Positions 25,534 through 35,789 of a stretch of 64,000 nucleotides of DNA are shown here, piece by piece; the stretch's first letter is position 1, and each line of letters begins with the position of its first letter. Below the pieces are notes generated by a model. That model searched no databases. It was not told where the DNA came from and saw only the letters and a list, made by a program, of their open reading frames with translations. The translations under genes were made by a program, and so were the position numbers. The DNA lies in the NCBI RefSeq assembly GCF_028829235.1, contig NZ_JAIWJY010000004.1:248001-312000 (forward strand), written 5' to 3'. The DNA is from Tenacibaculum larymnensis. GTDB taxonomy: Bacteria > Bacteroidota > Bacteroidia > Flavobacteriales > Flavobacteriaceae.

Positions 25534-28503
25534 TTAAGATTTCATCTTCTTTTCGTTTACATAATTAAATAAATAATCAACATCTAGTTCTTTTATTTTA
25601 CCTAATTTTTGTAATGACTTAACATCTAAATCTTTTTTATTACCAATCACCATTACGTTGTAAGACTCTCCTTTTACATTTTTATCAAAAAATGCTTTTA
25701 AATCTTCTATAGTCATACCTTTAATAGTATTGTACATTTCCTCTCTATTATCATTATCAATTCCTAACTTTTTTAACCTTTCATACGACCAAAAGACGTT
25801 AGACTTTGTAATTCTTTGAGCGGCTATTTTCTTTAATGTAGCTTCTTTAGCTGCATTAAATTGCTTTTCTGCTTCTGGCATGTTATTCATTAAATCCATC
25901 ATAGCATCTACCGCTTGTTCTAACTTATTTGCTTGCGTACCAACATAAGCCATTACATAGTTAGGATCTTCTTTTTTTCTGGCGTTTCTATAAGCTGCAA
26001 ATGCAGAATAAGCCAACGATTTAGATTCTCTAATTTCTTGGAAAACGATTGATGATAACCCACTTCCGAAGTATGTGTTAAATAATGTTGAAGCTGCTAA
26101 GTTTTCTGGTTTAAATGGTTCTCCTTTAGCTAAAAACAACATTTCAGTTTGTACCATATCATAATCAGTATAAAAAACATTTCCACCAGTTTCAGTTTCA
26201 GCATATTCTTTTGCAGCGGGGTAGTCTTTTAACTCTCCTAAAATTTTATGATGATTGTTTAACGCAACAACTACAGCATCTATATCTTTACCATAATAGA
26301 AAATGCGTTGCTTATAATTTTTCATTCCTTTTACAATGTTTACAAGCTCTTCTGGATTGATGGCTTTTAACTCATCAATTTGCATAATATCTCTTAAACG
26401 AGAGTTTTCTCCATATTTTCCATAGCTATATAAACCATTCCATAGAATATTACCTTTTTGAGTTTTTCCGTCTTGACGACCTTTGTAGATTTTTTCTACA
26501 TACTTATCATAAGCTTCTTGATCTGCTTTAGCGTTTTCCCACAAATGTTCTAACAATTCTAAACCTTTAGGTAAATTTTCTTTCAATCCACGTAAACCAA
26601 CGTAAGTTTTATCATCTTGAGCGCTTACATAATAATCTACTCCTAACTTGTAAAACTCTTTTTTAATTTCTTCAGCAGAATATTTATCTGTACCTATATA
26701 TTCTAGGTATCCAGCAGCAAGACTTAATTTTTTATCATTGTCTTTACCCATATCGAAAATGATGTTCAAGTCGAATAAGTCATTCTTTTCGTTTAAAACA
26801 TAAGAAACTTTAATATCATTTACCATTTTAGTTTCTTTTATAGCTGTTTTATAATCGATAAACTTTGGTTGTAATGGAGCTGATTCAATTTTATTGAACT
26901 CCTTTAAAAACTCTGAACTTTTATTCCTGTTCAAGTTTACTGGAGTAATTCCTGGATTTTGAACTTTTACAATATTTTTATCTTCTCCTTTACGTTTATA
27001 AGTTACAACATAGTTATTCTGATAAAATTTGTTAGCAAAATCTACTAATTCTTGCTTTGAAATCTTTTTTAAATCATCTAAAAACTTCACCTTATCAGAC
27101 CAATCTTCATGATGAATAAATGCATTAAAATAAGCGCTAGCTAAAGCTGTATTATTTTCATATTGACGAGTTTGACTTAATTTTAAATCATTTACAACAG
27201 CGTCAATCATCCAATCTTCAAACTCTCCTTTCTTTAATTTTTCAATTTGCTCTAATATTAAGTCTTTAACTTCATCCAAAGTTTGACCTGATTTAGGGTT
27301 TCCTGTAAAAGAATGGTAACCATAATCATTTAAAAATGTCGGAGAACAACTAGCTCTTTGAACTGCTTGCTTTTGATTTAAATTTAAATCTAATAAACCA
27401 GCATTACCATTAGCCATAATCATATCACAAAGTGTAACAAACTTTTCTTCTTCAGTATTTACACCTTTAGATCTATAAGCTATAGAAATTGATTCAGAAG
27501 TTGGACCAAAAACTTCTTTAATAATTGGTTGCGAAATTGACTCTTCTTCTGGTAAAATTGGGTGTGCTAATTCTTTCTTTTCAAATTTTCCAAAAGTTTC
27601 ATCCACTTTTTTAATGGTAGCTTCAAAGTCTAGATCTCCAACTAATACTACAGCCATATTATTTGGTACGTAATACTTATCAAAATAGTTATGAATATCA
27701 ACCATTGAAGGATTTTTTAGATGTTCTGCAGTTCCAATAGTAGTTTGTTGCCCGTAAGGATGATTAGGAAATAATCCTTCTAACATTGCTAAGTAACGCT
27801 TATCCCAATCATCATCTTGTCCTCTATTAAACTCTTCAAAAACAGCCTCTAATTCCGTGTGAAATAAACGAAGTACTAATGTACTAAAACGTTCTGCTTC
27901 TAAATCTAACCATTTATTTAACTCATTTGCAGGAATTTTGTTTTTATAAACAGTCTCTTCAAACCACGTGTGAGCATTAGTACCAGTAGCTCCTAATGAA
28001 GCAGTCATTTTATCATATTCATTAGCTACAGAATAGTTAGATGCTTCTAAGGAAACTTTATCTATTTCTTTATAAATAGATAATTTTTTAGCTGGATCTT
28101 CCTCTGTTCTATGTTGTTCGTATAAATCGGAAATCTTTGTTAAGTATTCTTTTTCTTTTCCCCAATCAACTGTCCCTATTTTATGAGTTCCTTTAAACAC
28201 CATGTGTTCTAGATAGTGAGCCAAACCTGTTGATTCTTTTGGATCATAATTTGAACCAGCTCTAACCGCTATATATGTTTGAATTTTAGGTTCATCTGTA
28301 TTCTTACTTAAATACACTTTAAGTCCATTTTCTAATGTATATAAGCGTAAACCTGCTGGGTCGTTGGTTACGGTTTCATAACTGAAACCATTCACATCTT
28401 TGTGTTGTTCTGTCTTTACCTCTTTTTCCGAAGTTGTTGTTTGCTTACAACTTATATGAGTTATAAGCAACATGCTAATACATAGCAATTTAATTGTTTT
28501 CAT
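25534..28503 (-). CDS. M16-family zinc metallopeptidase lipoprotein
   Basis: A 989-residue pitrilysin-like protease. The signal peptide ends in ITHISCKQ, suggesting a lipoprotein with Cys20. The inverted zinc motif HYLEH is at residues 96-100 (AHYLEHMVFKGT), with the downstream Glu expected in ELEAVFEEFNRG. Four repeated M16 domains fit the length; the second half lacks HxxEH, as usual for these double-length chains where only the first half is catalytic. It probably degrades peptides in the periplasm. It is transcribed alone with terminators on both sides. No oddities seen. Confidence 0.92.
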   Translation of the reverse strand: MKTIKLLCISMLLITHISCKQTTTSEKEVKTEQHKDVNGFSYETVTNDPAGLRLYTLENGLKVYLSKNTDEPKIQTYIAVRAGSNYDPKESTGLAHYLEHMVFKGTHKIGTVDWGKEKEYLTKISDLYEQHRTEEDPAKKLSIYKEIDKVSLEASNYSVANEYDKMTASLGATGTNAHTWFEETVYKNKIPANELNKWLDLEAERFSTLVLRLFHTELEAVFEEFNRGQDDDWDKRYLAMLEGLFPNHPYGQQTTIGTAEHLKNPSMVDIHNYFDKYYVPNNMAVVLVGDLDFEATIKKVDETFGKFEKKELAHPILPEEESISQPIIKEVFGPTSESISIAYRSKGVNTEEEKFVTLCDMIMANGNAGLLDLNLNQKQAVQRASCSPTFLNDYGYHSFTGNPKSGQTLDEVKDLILEQIEKLKKGEFEDWMIDAVVNDLKLSQTRQYENNTALASAYFNAFIHHEDWSDKVKFLDDLKKISKQELVDFANKFYQNNYVVTYKRKGEDKNIVKVQNPGITPVNLNRNKSSEFLKEFNKIESAPLQPKFIDYKTAIKETKMVNDIKVSYVLNEKNDLFDLNIIFDMGKDNDKKLSLAAGYLEYIGTDKYSAEEIKKEFYKLGVDYYVSAQDDKTYVGLRGLKENLPKGLELLEHLWENAKADQEAYDKYVEKIYKGRQDGKTQKGNILWNGLYSYGKYGENSRLRDIMQIDELKAINPEELVNIVKGMKNYKQRIFYYGKDIDAVVVALNNHHKILGELKDYPAAKEYAETETGGNVFYTDYDMVQTEMLFLAKGEPFKPENLAASTLFNTYFGSGLSSIVFQEIRESKSLAYSAFAAYRNARKKEDPNYVMAYVGTQANKLEQAVDAMMDLMNNMPEAEKQFNAAKEATLKKIAAQRITKSNVFWSYERLKKLGIDNDNREEMYNTIKGMTIEDLKAFFDKNVKGESYNVMVIGNKKDLDVKSLQKLGKIKELDVDYLFNYVNEKKMKS

Positions 28504-28529
28504 AAATAATTTAGTTTTGATTAAAATAA

Positions 28530-28562
28530 AAATCCATCGAATTTACAAATTCGATGGATTTT
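28530..28562 (-). terminator. Terminator after sucD
   Basis: A 15-bp inverted repeat (AAATCCATCGAATTT / AAATTCGATGGATTT) with a 2-3-nt loop lies between sucD and the M16 gene, about 50 bp beyond the sucD stop on the minus strand. Confidence 0.85.
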
Positions 28563-28611
28563 ACAATAAAATAATATGTAATTTTAACAGTTAATGCTAA
28601 AATATTTTTCT

Positions 28612-29484
28612 TTATGCTAAAACTTTAGCTACCATTTCTCCAATTTTAGCAGGAGATTCTACAACGTGTACTCCATTTTCCGCTAAAATTTTCATTTTTG
28701 CTTGAGCTGTATCATCAGCACCACCGACGATAGCACCTGCATGCCCCATTGTTCTACCTGCTGGTGCAGTTTGCCCTGCGATAAAACCAACAACAGGCTT
28801 ACGGTTACCATCAGCTTTAATCCAACGAGCAGCTTCAGCTTCTAAGTTACCTCCAATTTCACCAATCATTACGATTGCTTCAGTTTCGTCATCATTCATT
28901 AATAACTCAACAGCTTCTTTTGTAGTAGTTCCTATAATTGGATCTCCACCAATACCAATAGCTGTAGTAATTCCGTAACCTTGTTTTACAACTTGATCAG
29001 CAGCTTCATAAGTTAAAGTTCCCGATTTAGAAACAATACCTACTTTACCTTTCTTAAAGATAAACCCTGGCATAATTCCTACTTTTGCCTCTTCAGGAGT
29101 AATTACACCTGGACAGTTAGGCCCCACTAAAGTACAATCTAATTGGTCAATATAAGCTTTTACTTTTACCATATCAGCAGTAGGAATTCCTTCAGTAATA
29201 CAAATGATTACTTTAATCCCAGCTTCAGCAGCTTCCATAATAGCGTCAGCAGCAAATGCTGGTGGCACAAAAATAATTGAAGTATCTGCTCCTGCTTTTT
29301 GCACAGCTTCGTCAACTGTATTAAAAACTGGTTTACCTAAATGCTCTTGACCTCCTTTACCTGGTGTTACACCTCCAACTACGTTTGTTCCGTAATCGAT
29401 CATTTGGCCAGCGTGGAAAGTACCTTCGCTTCCTGTAAAACCTTGAACTATAATTTTTGAATCTTTATTTACTAAAACACTCAT
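28612..29484 (-). CDS. sucD: Succinate-CoA ligase, alpha subunit
   Basis: About 290 residues. The alpha subunit binds CoA and carries the phospho-histidine of succinyl-CoA synthetase in the citric acid cycle. The N-terminal CoA domain shows [16 protein letters not shown] and GGVTPGKGG; the ligase domain has [18 protein letters not shown] and the phosphorylated His in GHAGAIVGG. The frame stays open to an ATG at 29520, but [11 protein letters not shown] at 29484 is the standard family start, so I use it. The beta subunit (sucC) is not next to it, as is usual for Bacteroidota. Confidence 0.95.
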   Translation of the reverse strand: MSVLVNKDSKIIVQGFTGSEGTFHAGQMIDYGTNVVGGVTPGKGGQEHLGKPVFNTVDEAVQKAGADTSIIFVPPAFAADAIMEAAEAGIKVIICITEGIPTADMVKVKAYIDQLDCTLVGPNCPGVITPEEAKVGIMPGFIFKKGKVGIVSKSGTLTYEAADQVVKQGYGITTAIGIGGDPIIGTTTKEAVELLMNDDETEAIVMIGEIGGNLEAEAARWIKADGNRKPVVGFIAGQTAPAGRTMGHAGAIVGGADDTAQAKMKILAENGVHVVESPAKIGEMVAKVLA

Positions 29485-29559
29485 TGGTTTGCTTTTTATT
29501 ATTTTTTTTAAGACAGACAAAAATAACTTTTTAATTGTGTTTTCACAATTAATTTTAGG

Positions 29560-30480
29560 TTACTTTTTTTCTTTATTTGTTGCATTTTTTAAATAGATGA
29601 CTTCCCTTAGTGTTTGACGATACTCACGTTGTGGAGTTCCATAATACACTCCTTTTTTAAGAGATTTCGAGACCCCTGTCTGTGCCATCAAAACAGTACC
29701 CTTTTCAATTGTTAAACCACTAATAATACCTACTTGTCCCCAAATTGTAACTTCATCTTCAATGACAGTACACCCTGCAATACCTGTTTGTGCAGCTATT
29801 AAACATTTTTTACCTATCACAGTATCGTGACCTATATGCACTTGGTTATCGATTTTAGTTCCTTTTCCTATTAATGTATCTCCAGTTACACCTCTATCAA
29901 TAGTACATGAAGCTCCTAAATCTACATTATCTTCAAGTACTACTCTACCTCCAGATATTAATTTATCAAAGCCTTCTGGTCTATTTTTATAATAGAAAGC
30001 ATCTGCTCCTAAAACGGTATTTGCGTGAATTGTTACATTATCTCCTATTATACAATTATTGTTAATTGACACATTAGCATGAATTAAACAATTTTTACCA
30101 ATTCTTACATTCTCTCCAATGAAAACATTTGGTTGTATAATAGTATTTTCTCCTATAATAGCAGATTCAGCAATACTACTTTTTGATGCTATAAAAGGGT
30201 TAAAGTGTTTGGTTATTTTATTAAAATCTCTAAATGGATCATTAGAAATTAATAATGATTTTCCTTCTGGACAATCTACTTTTTTGTTTATTAGTATTGT
30301 AGTAGCAGCTGAGTTTAATGCTTTATCATAGTATTTTGGATGATCTACAAAAACTATATCTCCCTTTTCTACTACATGAATTTCATTAATTCCTGTTATA
30401 GGAAAATTACTTTCTCCAACAAATTCAACATTTAATAACCCTGCTATTTGCTCTAGAGTTTGAGATTGTTTAAATTTCAT
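29560..30480 (-). CDS. LpxD-like left-handed beta-helix acyltransferase paralogue
   Basis: A 306-residue protein with an N-terminal LpxD-type substrate domain (about 1-100, [15 protein letters not shown] and [18 protein letters not shown]) and a hexapeptide-repeat left-handed beta-helix (about 100-260). It is a second LpxD homologue beside the true lpxD 3 kb upstream (33302-34342). The motif [12 protein letters not shown] retains the His expected for acyl transfer. It may acylate a different UDP-sugar or act with another acyl chain; this cannot be settled here. It sits downstream of efp, separated by a hairpin. Confidence 0.8.
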   Translation of the reverse strand: MKFKQSQTLEQIAGLLNVEFVGESNFPITGINEIHVVEKGDIVFVDHPKYYDKALNSAATTILINKKVDCPEGKSLLISNDPFRDFNKITKHFNPFIASKSSIAESAIIGENTIIQPNVFIGENVRIGKNCLIHANVSINNNCIIGDNVTIHANTVLGADAFYYKNRPEGFDKLISGGRVVLEDNVDLGASCTIDRGVTGDTLIGKGTKIDNQVHIGHDTVIGKKCLIAAQTGIAGCTVIEDEVTIWGQVGIISGLTIEKGTVLMAQTGVSKSLKKGVYYGTPQREYRQTLREVIYLKNATNKEKK

Positions 30481-30492
30481 CTTTAAAAAGAA

Positions 30493-30512
30493 ATTCCCGC
30501 TAAAGCGGGAAT
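30493..30512 (-). terminator. Terminator after efp
   Basis: A perfect GC-rich stem (ATTCCCGC / GCGGGAAT) with a 4-nt loop is followed on the minus strand by TTTCTTTTT, 7 bp past the efp stop. Confidence 0.85.
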
Positions 30513-30519
30513 ATTAAAT

Positions 30520-31086
30520 TTATTCTTTAATACGCTCCGTATATGCGCCTTTTTCAGTATCGATCTTTATTTTGTCTCCTTCATTAATAAATAAAGGTAC
30601 ATTAATTCTAGCACCAGTTTCAACAGTTGCTGGTTTAGTAGCATTTGTTGCTGTATTTCCTTTTACTCCTGGCTCAGTATGTGTTACTTCTAAAATTACG
30701 TGTGATGGCATTTCTACTGATAATGGCATACCATCTTCTGTATTTATTAAAACAGTAACTACTTCACCTTCTTTCATTAAATCTGGTGCATCTAATACTG
30801 ATTTTTGAAGTGTAATTTGGTTATAATCTTCCGTATTCATGAAGTGGTATAAATCTCCTTCAGGATATAAATACTGAAATTTATGCGTTTCTACACGAAC
30901 GTCATCAATCTTATGCCCAGCAGAAAAAGTATTATCTATCACTTTTCCAGATGTAACACTTTTAAGTTTTGTACGAACAAAAGCAGGTCCTTTACCTGGT
31001 TTTACATGTAAAAACTCAATGATTTTAAATATGTCGTGATTATACTTTATACATAATCCTTTTTTAATATCTGATGTTGATGCCAT
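30520..31086 (-). CDS. efp: Elongation factor P
   Basis: A 188-residue translation factor that relieves ribosome stalling at polyproline stretches. The three-domain OB-fold layout is clear: KOW-like domain with KPGKGPAFVRTKLKS, where the Lys/Arg at the loop tip (KPGKG) is the usual modification site, then the middle OB domain with YLYPEGDLYHFMNTEDY and the C-terminal OB domain (about 130-188). Length is standard. It sits between lpxA and the LpxD paralogue; this placement next to lipid A genes is common in the family. Confidence 0.96.
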   Translation of the reverse strand: MASTSDIKKGLCIKYNHDIFKIIEFLHVKPGKGPAFVRTKLKSVTSGKVIDNTFSAGHKIDDVRVETHKFQYLYPEGDLYHFMNTEDYNQITLQKSVLDAPDLMKEGEVVTVLINTEDGMPLSVEMPSHVILEVTHTEPGVKGNTATNATKPATVETGARINVPLFINEGDKIKIDTEKGAYTERIKE

Positions 31087-31130
31087 TTATTTGATCTTTA
31101 TAGTTGCTCTTATAAGTGCAATTTTAATAA

Positions 31131-31916
31131 TTAATTTGCTTTAAAATATCCTTTCATGATTCCGCGATGCGAATCTTTTATAAATTGAATAATTTCATCT
31201 CTCTCTGAGGTTGCTTCCATTTCAGCTTCTATAATATCAATCGCTTGAGAGTTATTATAGTTCTTCTGAAATAAAATACGATAAACGTCCTGAATTTCTC
31301 TAATCTTTTCAGTTGTAAAACCTCTTCTTCTCAACCCTACTGAGTTAATTCCTACATATGACAAAGGCTCTCTTGCTGCTTTTACATAAGGAGGAACATC
31401 TTTACGAACTAACGACCCACCTGTTACAAAAGCATGATTTCCTACTGAAGCAAATTGATGTACTGCCACCATGCCTGCAAGTACCACATTATCACCCACT
31501 GTTACGTGACCTGCTAAAGTTGAATTATTTGAAAAAATACAGTTATCTCCCACTTTACAATCGTGCGCAATATGACAATACGCCATAATTAAACAGTTAT
31601 CTCCAATAACTGTTTTCATTCTATCTGAAGTTCCTCTGTTAATGGTTACACACTCTCTTATAGTAACGTTGTCTCCTATTTCTACGGTCGTATCCTCATC
31701 ATTATATTTTAAATCTTGAGGAATAGCTGAAATAACAGCACCTGGAAAAATTCGACAGTTTTTACCGATGCGCGCACCTTCCATAATAGTTACATTGGAA
31801 CCTATCCATGTTCCTGAACCTATTTCTACATTTGCATGAATGGTGGTAAAAGGTTCAATAACTACATTTCTAGCTATTTTTGCTTGAGGGTGTACGTACG
31901 CAAGTGGTTGATTCAT
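31131..31916 (-). CDS. lpxA: UDP-N-acetylglucosamine acyltransferase LpxA
   Basis: A 261-residue hexapeptide-repeat enzyme that transfers a 3-hydroxyacyl chain to UDP-GlcNAc, the first step of lipid A synthesis, in the cytoplasm. It has the parallel beta-helix (about 1-190) with the catalytic His segment MAYCHIAHDCKVGDN and the LAGMVAVHQFASVGNHAFVTGGS region, and a helical C-terminal domain. Its start lies 1 bp after the lpxC-fabZ stop, so the pair is translationally coupled. Length and motifs are normal. Confidence 0.96.
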   Translation of the reverse strand: MNQPLAYVHPQAKIARNVVIEPFTTIHANVEIGSGTWIGSNVTIMEGARIGKNCRIFPGAVISAIPQDLKYNDEDTTVEIGDNVTIRECVTINRGTSDRMKTVIGDNCLIMAYCHIAHDCKVGDNCIFSNNSTLAGHVTVGDNVVLAGMVAVHQFASVGNHAFVTGGSLVRKDVPPYVKAAREPLSYVGINSVGLRRRGFTTEKIREIQDVYRILFQKNYNNSQAIDIIEAEMEATSERDEIIQFIKDSHRGIMKGYFKAN

Positions 31917-31917
31917 A

Positions 31918-33309
31918 TTATTTTACTTTTGAAATTTGTGCCATAAGTTCTGCCTCACACACTAGCTTTCCATTAGCGTATGCATAAGCTTGCATATGAG
32001 CAATACCTCTTCTTATAGGTGTGATTAATTCACTTTTAAATATTAATGTATCTCCTGGTAATACTTTCTGTTTGAACTTAACATTATCCATTTTCATGAA
32101 ATATGTTAAGTAGTTTTCAGGGTCTGGAACTGTATTTAATACTAAAACACCACCACACTGTGCCATAGCCTCTACTTGAAGAACCCCAGGCATTACTGGA
32201 GCTCCAGGGAAATGTCCTACAAAGAAATCTTCATTCATAGTAACATTCTTCATCCCTACCACATGTTTATCAGACAACTCTATAATTCTGTCAATTAATA
32301 AGAATGGAGGTCTGTGAGGTAAAATATCCATTATTTTATGGATATCCATTAATGGTGGTTGGTTTAAATCATAAGAAGGAACATTATTTCTTTTTTCCTT
32401 TTTTATGATTTTAGCTAATTTCTTAGCAAAAGTAGTATTTACAGAATGTCCTGGCTTATTAGCTATTACTTTTCCTTTGATTCTAATACCTGTTAAAGCC
32501 AAATCACCAATAACATCTAACAACTTATGACGCGCAGCTTCATTAGCCCAATGTAATGTTAAGTTATCTAAAACTCCGTTAGGCTTTACAGTAATATTAT
32601 CTTTATTAAAGGCTTTTTTTAACTTTTCCATTGTGCCATCAGACAATTCCTTGTCGACATAAACAATAGCATTATTCAAGTCTCCACCTTTAATTAAGTC
32701 ATGTTCTAACAACATTTCAATTTCATGTAAGAAACTAAATGTTCTTGCTGCTGAAATTTCTTCTTTAAAGTCTGAAATCGTATTTAATGTTGCATTTTGA
32801 GTTCCTAATATTTTAGTTCCAAAATCTACCATAGTAGTTACTTGGTACTCATCTGAAGGCATTAAAATAATTTCACTTCCAGTTACTTCATCTTTGTATG
32901 AAATAATTTCTTTTACTACATACTCTTCTATCTCAGCTTCTTGTTCAACAATTCCTGCTTTTTCTAGAGCTTCAATAAAAAACTTAGAAGACCCATCCAT
33001 AATTGGAGGTTCAGAAGCATTAATTTCTATCAATAAGTTATCAATATCTAATCCAACTGCTGCAGCTAAAACGTGTTCAGATGTTTGTATCTGAACTCCA
33101 TTTTTTTCAAGGTTTGTTCCTCTTTGTGTGTTTGTTACATAATCAGCTTTTGCTTCTATTACTGGCTCCCCTTCTAAATCCACTCGCTTAAAAGCAAATC
33201 CATGATTTTCTGGAGCTGGTTTAAAAACCATTGTAACTTCATTACCAGTGTGTAATCCAACACCTGATAATGTAACTTCGTTTTGTATTGTTTTTTGTTT
33301 CTTACTCAT
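31918..33309 (-). CDS. lpxC-fabZ: Bifunctional LpxC deacetylase / FabZ dehydratase
   Basis: A 463-residue fusion. Residues 1-305 are LpxC, the zinc deacetylase committing UDP-3-O-acyl-GlcNAc to lipid A: LSGVGLHTGNEV, QTSEHVLAAAVGL with a zinc His, and ARHKLLDVIGDLALTG with the other ligands. Residues 315-463 are FabZ, the 3-hydroxyacyl-ACP dehydratase, with IMDILPHRPPFLLIDRI, VGHFPGAPVMPGVLQVEAMAQ containing the active-site His and Glu. The fusion is characteristic of Bacteroidota and ties lipid A to fatty-acid synthesis. It overlaps lpxD by 8 bp. Confidence 0.97.
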   Translation of the reverse strand: MSKKQKTIQNEVTLSGVGLHTGNEVTMVFKPAPENHGFAFKRVDLEGEPVIEAKADYVTNTQRGTNLEKNGVQIQTSEHVLAAAVGLDIDNLLIEINASEPPIMDGSSKFFIEALEKAGIVEQEAEIEEYVVKEIISYKDEVTGSEIILMPSDEYQVTTMVDFGTKILGTQNATLNTISDFKEEISAARTFSFLHEIEMLLEHDLIKGGDLNNAIVYVDKELSDGTMEKLKKAFNKDNITVKPNGVLDNLTLHWANEAARHKLLDVIGDLALTGIRIKGKVIANKPGHSVNTTFAKKLAKIIKKEKRNNVPSYDLNQPPLMDIHKIMDILPHRPPFLLIDRIIELSDKHVVGMKNVTMNEDFFVGHFPGAPVMPGVLQVEAMAQCGGVLVLNTVPDPENYLTYFMKMDNVKFKQKVLPGDTLIFKSELITPIRRGIAHMQAYAYANGKLVCEAELMAQISKVK

Positions 33310-34342
33310 TTTTTACTTTTTGAGCATTCAACTCTTTTTCTATTTTATGTATTGTAGTTGCTAATTTTGGTAAGTTTTTAAAGTGTACGTAAGACTTACT
33401 ATAGTCTGAATATCCAAATGCTGGAGACCCTTGTACTACCTCTTCATCTTTTAAACTTTTTCCTATTCCTGATTGAGCTTGGATTTTTACATTGTTTCCA
33501 ATGGTTATATGTCCAACAATCCCTACTTGACCTCCAATCATACAGTTCTCTCCTATTTTAGTAGATCCTGCAATCCCTGTTTGAGAAGCTATTACAGTGT
33601 TTTTACCTATCTCAACATTATGAGCTATTTGGATTTGGTTGTCTAGTTTTACTCCTTTTCGAATTATTGTTGATCCAAGAGTAGCTCTATCAATAGTTGA
33701 ATTAGACCCCACATCTACGTTATCTTCTATAATAACGTTTCCTATTTGTGGTATTGCTTTATACTCACCATTTTCATCTGGTGCAAATCCAAAACCGTCT
33801 GCTCCAATTACTGTTCCTGAATGAATTTTACAGTTTTTACCTACTACAGTTTCAGAATATATTTTTACTCCTGCAAAAACAACTGTATTATCACCAATTG
33901 TTACATTATCTCCTATATAAGAATTAGGATAAATTTTAACATTATTGCCTAAAACTACATTTTCACCAACATAAGCATAAGCTCCTATATACTCATTATC
34001 TCCAATAGTAGCTGAATTAGCTATAAAATGAGGATTTTCTCTTCCTTTCTTATTATTTTTCACTTCATTGTAAAACTCCAAAAGTTTTGAAAATGCTTTA
34101 TAAGCATCTTCAACCTTAATTAAAGTAGTTTCAATTTCCCTCTCAGGAACAAAACTCTTATTTACAATAGCTACTGATGCTTGAGTTGTATATATATACG
34201 AGTTATACTTTGGATTTGATAAAAAGGTTAATGAACCTTCTTTGCCTTCTTCTATCTTAGAAAGTGTAGATACTTCAGCTTCCGGATTCCCTTCAATCTC
34301 TCCTTCTAAAATATCGGCTATTTGTTTTGCTGTAAATTTCAT
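33302..34342 (-). CDS. lpxD: UDP-3-O-acylglucosamine N-acyltransferase LpxD
   Basis: About 346 residues; adds the second 3-hydroxyacyl chain in lipid A synthesis. The N-terminal uridine-binding domain (about 1-100, KFTAKQIADILEGEIEG and SLTFLSNPKYNSYIY) is followed by the beta-helix with IGADGFGFAPDENGEYKAIPQ, a block typical of true LpxD, and the catalytic HNVEIGKNT. A C-terminal helix (LPKLATTIHKIEKELN) completes it. The start at 34342 (MKFTAKQ) is preferred to the ATG 9 bp upstream. It heads the lpxD / lpxC-fabZ / lpxA run. Confidence 0.95.
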   Translation of the reverse strand: MKFTAKQIADILEGEIEGNPEAEVSTLSKIEEGKEGSLTFLSNPKYNSYIYTTQASVAIVNKSFVPEREIETTLIKVEDAYKAFSKLLEFYNEVKNNKKGRENPHFIANSATIGDNEYIGAYAYVGENVVLGNNVKIYPNSYIGDNVTIGDNTVVFAGVKIYSETVVGKNCKIHSGTVIGADGFGFAPDENGEYKAIPQIGNVIIEDNVDVGSNSTIDRATLGSTIIRKGVKLDNQIQIAHNVEIGKNTVIASQTGIAGSTKIGENCMIGGQVGIVGHITIGNNVKIQAQSGIGKSLKDEEVVQGSPAFGYSDYSKSYVHFKNLPKLATTIHKIEKELNAQKVKNE

Positions 34343-34407
34343 TATCTGCAAAAGTAATTATTTTTGTTCAAATACCTCTCGATTAGAATTTGTTTCTAAG
34401 TATTCGT

Positions 34408-35640
34408 CTAGTTTATTTTCTTAGGATAACAAAGGTAATACTTCACTACAGGTTTTGTTAATGCTTTAAGGTTTAACTGATCAGAAGCTTTTGCTATGTC
34501 TTTAAGCTTACCTTTTTTTGTGTAAATTTTAATTGGCTTTTTGGTATTATATGCTTGGTGCTTTATTTCATTTGAAAAAACAAAATATTCAAGTTCTTTT
34601 TCACTTAAATCTACAAGCTTTCTTAATTTTTTACGCCTCTTTTCAATATACTCCTCAGTAAATGGTTTTTCCTGAATTTCAATCTTTAACAAACTTCTAT
34701 CAATGATTTTTGTAGCTAGAGTAGACAAAATAAAATCCTCATGATTCTTCCATTCTTTTATTGCTGATAAAACATCATAGTCGTCTAGCTCAGAGAATAT
34801 TTCTAATGTTTTATTTGAAAAATTCTCTTTATTTATCGGATTATATAAAAAATACTTAAGAGCTCTGCTAGAAGGAAGCTCCACTCCTTTTGTAGCTAGC
34901 TCCTTTGCTCTTTTTAATATACTAACCAGAAGGTTTTCTGCTACTAAGCCAGTTTTATGTAAATAAACTTGCCAATACATTAGGCGTCGCGCGATAACAA
35001 ATTTTTCTACTGAATAAATTCCTTTTTGTTCAATAACTAATTCATTATCCACTACATTCATCATTGCTATTAAACGATCTGATGAAATGTTTCCTTCCGC
35101 TACTCCAGTAAAAAAACTATCTCTTTTTAAATAGTCTAACCTGTCAATATCTAACTGACTTGATATTAGTTGGTATAAAAACTTACGTGGATGCTTCCCT
35201 TCGAATACTTGAATGGCTAAACTTAACTTTCCTTCAAATTCATCATTCAAGGCTTTCATAAATTTTAATGAAATTTCTTCATGAGTAATTTCATTTACAA
35301 TACTATGTTCTAATGCATGTGAATATGCCCCATGACCTATGTCATGTAATAAAATAGCTATATACAAAGCATTCGCTTCTTCTTCTGAAATTTCAACATT
35401 TTTCATTCGTAACACATGTACAGCTTTTTGCATTAAATGCATACAACCTATTGCATGATGAAAACGAGTATGATTAGCTCCAGGATATACTAAATTTGAT
35501 AGCCCCATCTGTGTTACTCTACGTAACCTTTGAAAATAAGGATGCTCAATAATATCAAAAATTAGGGAGTTTGGAATCGAGATAAATCCATAAATAGGAT
35601 CATTAATTATCTTTAATTTGTTGGTTTTTGATTTCTTCAA
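34408..35640 (-). CDS. HD-domain phosphohydrolase
   Basis: A 410-residue metal-dependent hydrolase of the dGTPase-like HD group. The HD domain has the ligands in TRFHHAIGCMHL (first His), ILLHDIGHGAYSHALEH (His-Asp and following His) and the distal Asp in SQLDIDRLDYLKRDS. The C-terminal half is helical with a basic end. Relatives hydrolyse dNTPs or similar nucleotides; the actual substrate is unknown. It lies just upstream of lpxD on the same strand, 65 bp away, and divergently from porX. Confidence 0.88.
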   Translation of the reverse strand: MKKSKTNKLKIINDPIYGFISIPNSLIFDIIEHPYFQRLRRVTQMGLSNLVYPGANHTRFHHAIGCMHLMQKAVHVLRMKNVEISEEEANALYIAILLHDIGHGAYSHALEHSIVNEITHEEISLKFMKALNDEFEGKLSLAIQVFEGKHPRKFLYQLISSQLDIDRLDYLKRDSFFTGVAEGNISSDRLIAMMNVVDNELVIEQKGIYSVEKFVIARRLMYWQVYLHKTGLVAENLLVSILKRAKELATKGVELPSSRALKYFLYNPINKENFSNKTLEIFSELDDYDVLSAIKEWKNHEDFILSTLATKIIDRSLLKIEIQEKPFTEEYIEKRRKKLRKLVDLSEKELEYFVFSNEIKHQAYNTKKPIKIYTKKGKLKDIAKASDQLNLKALTKPVVKYYLCYPKKIN

Positions 35641-35789
35641 AATGTATAAATCCTTGAATTTTAAACAAAAAAATCATAATTTATCTACAAAACCAAATTA
35701 ACCAGCGTTTAATTAACGTATTTTTAGCTTTTATAAACACAACAAAACTACTTTTAACCGTTATTTAGGTAGAAAACAAGTTGAAAATT

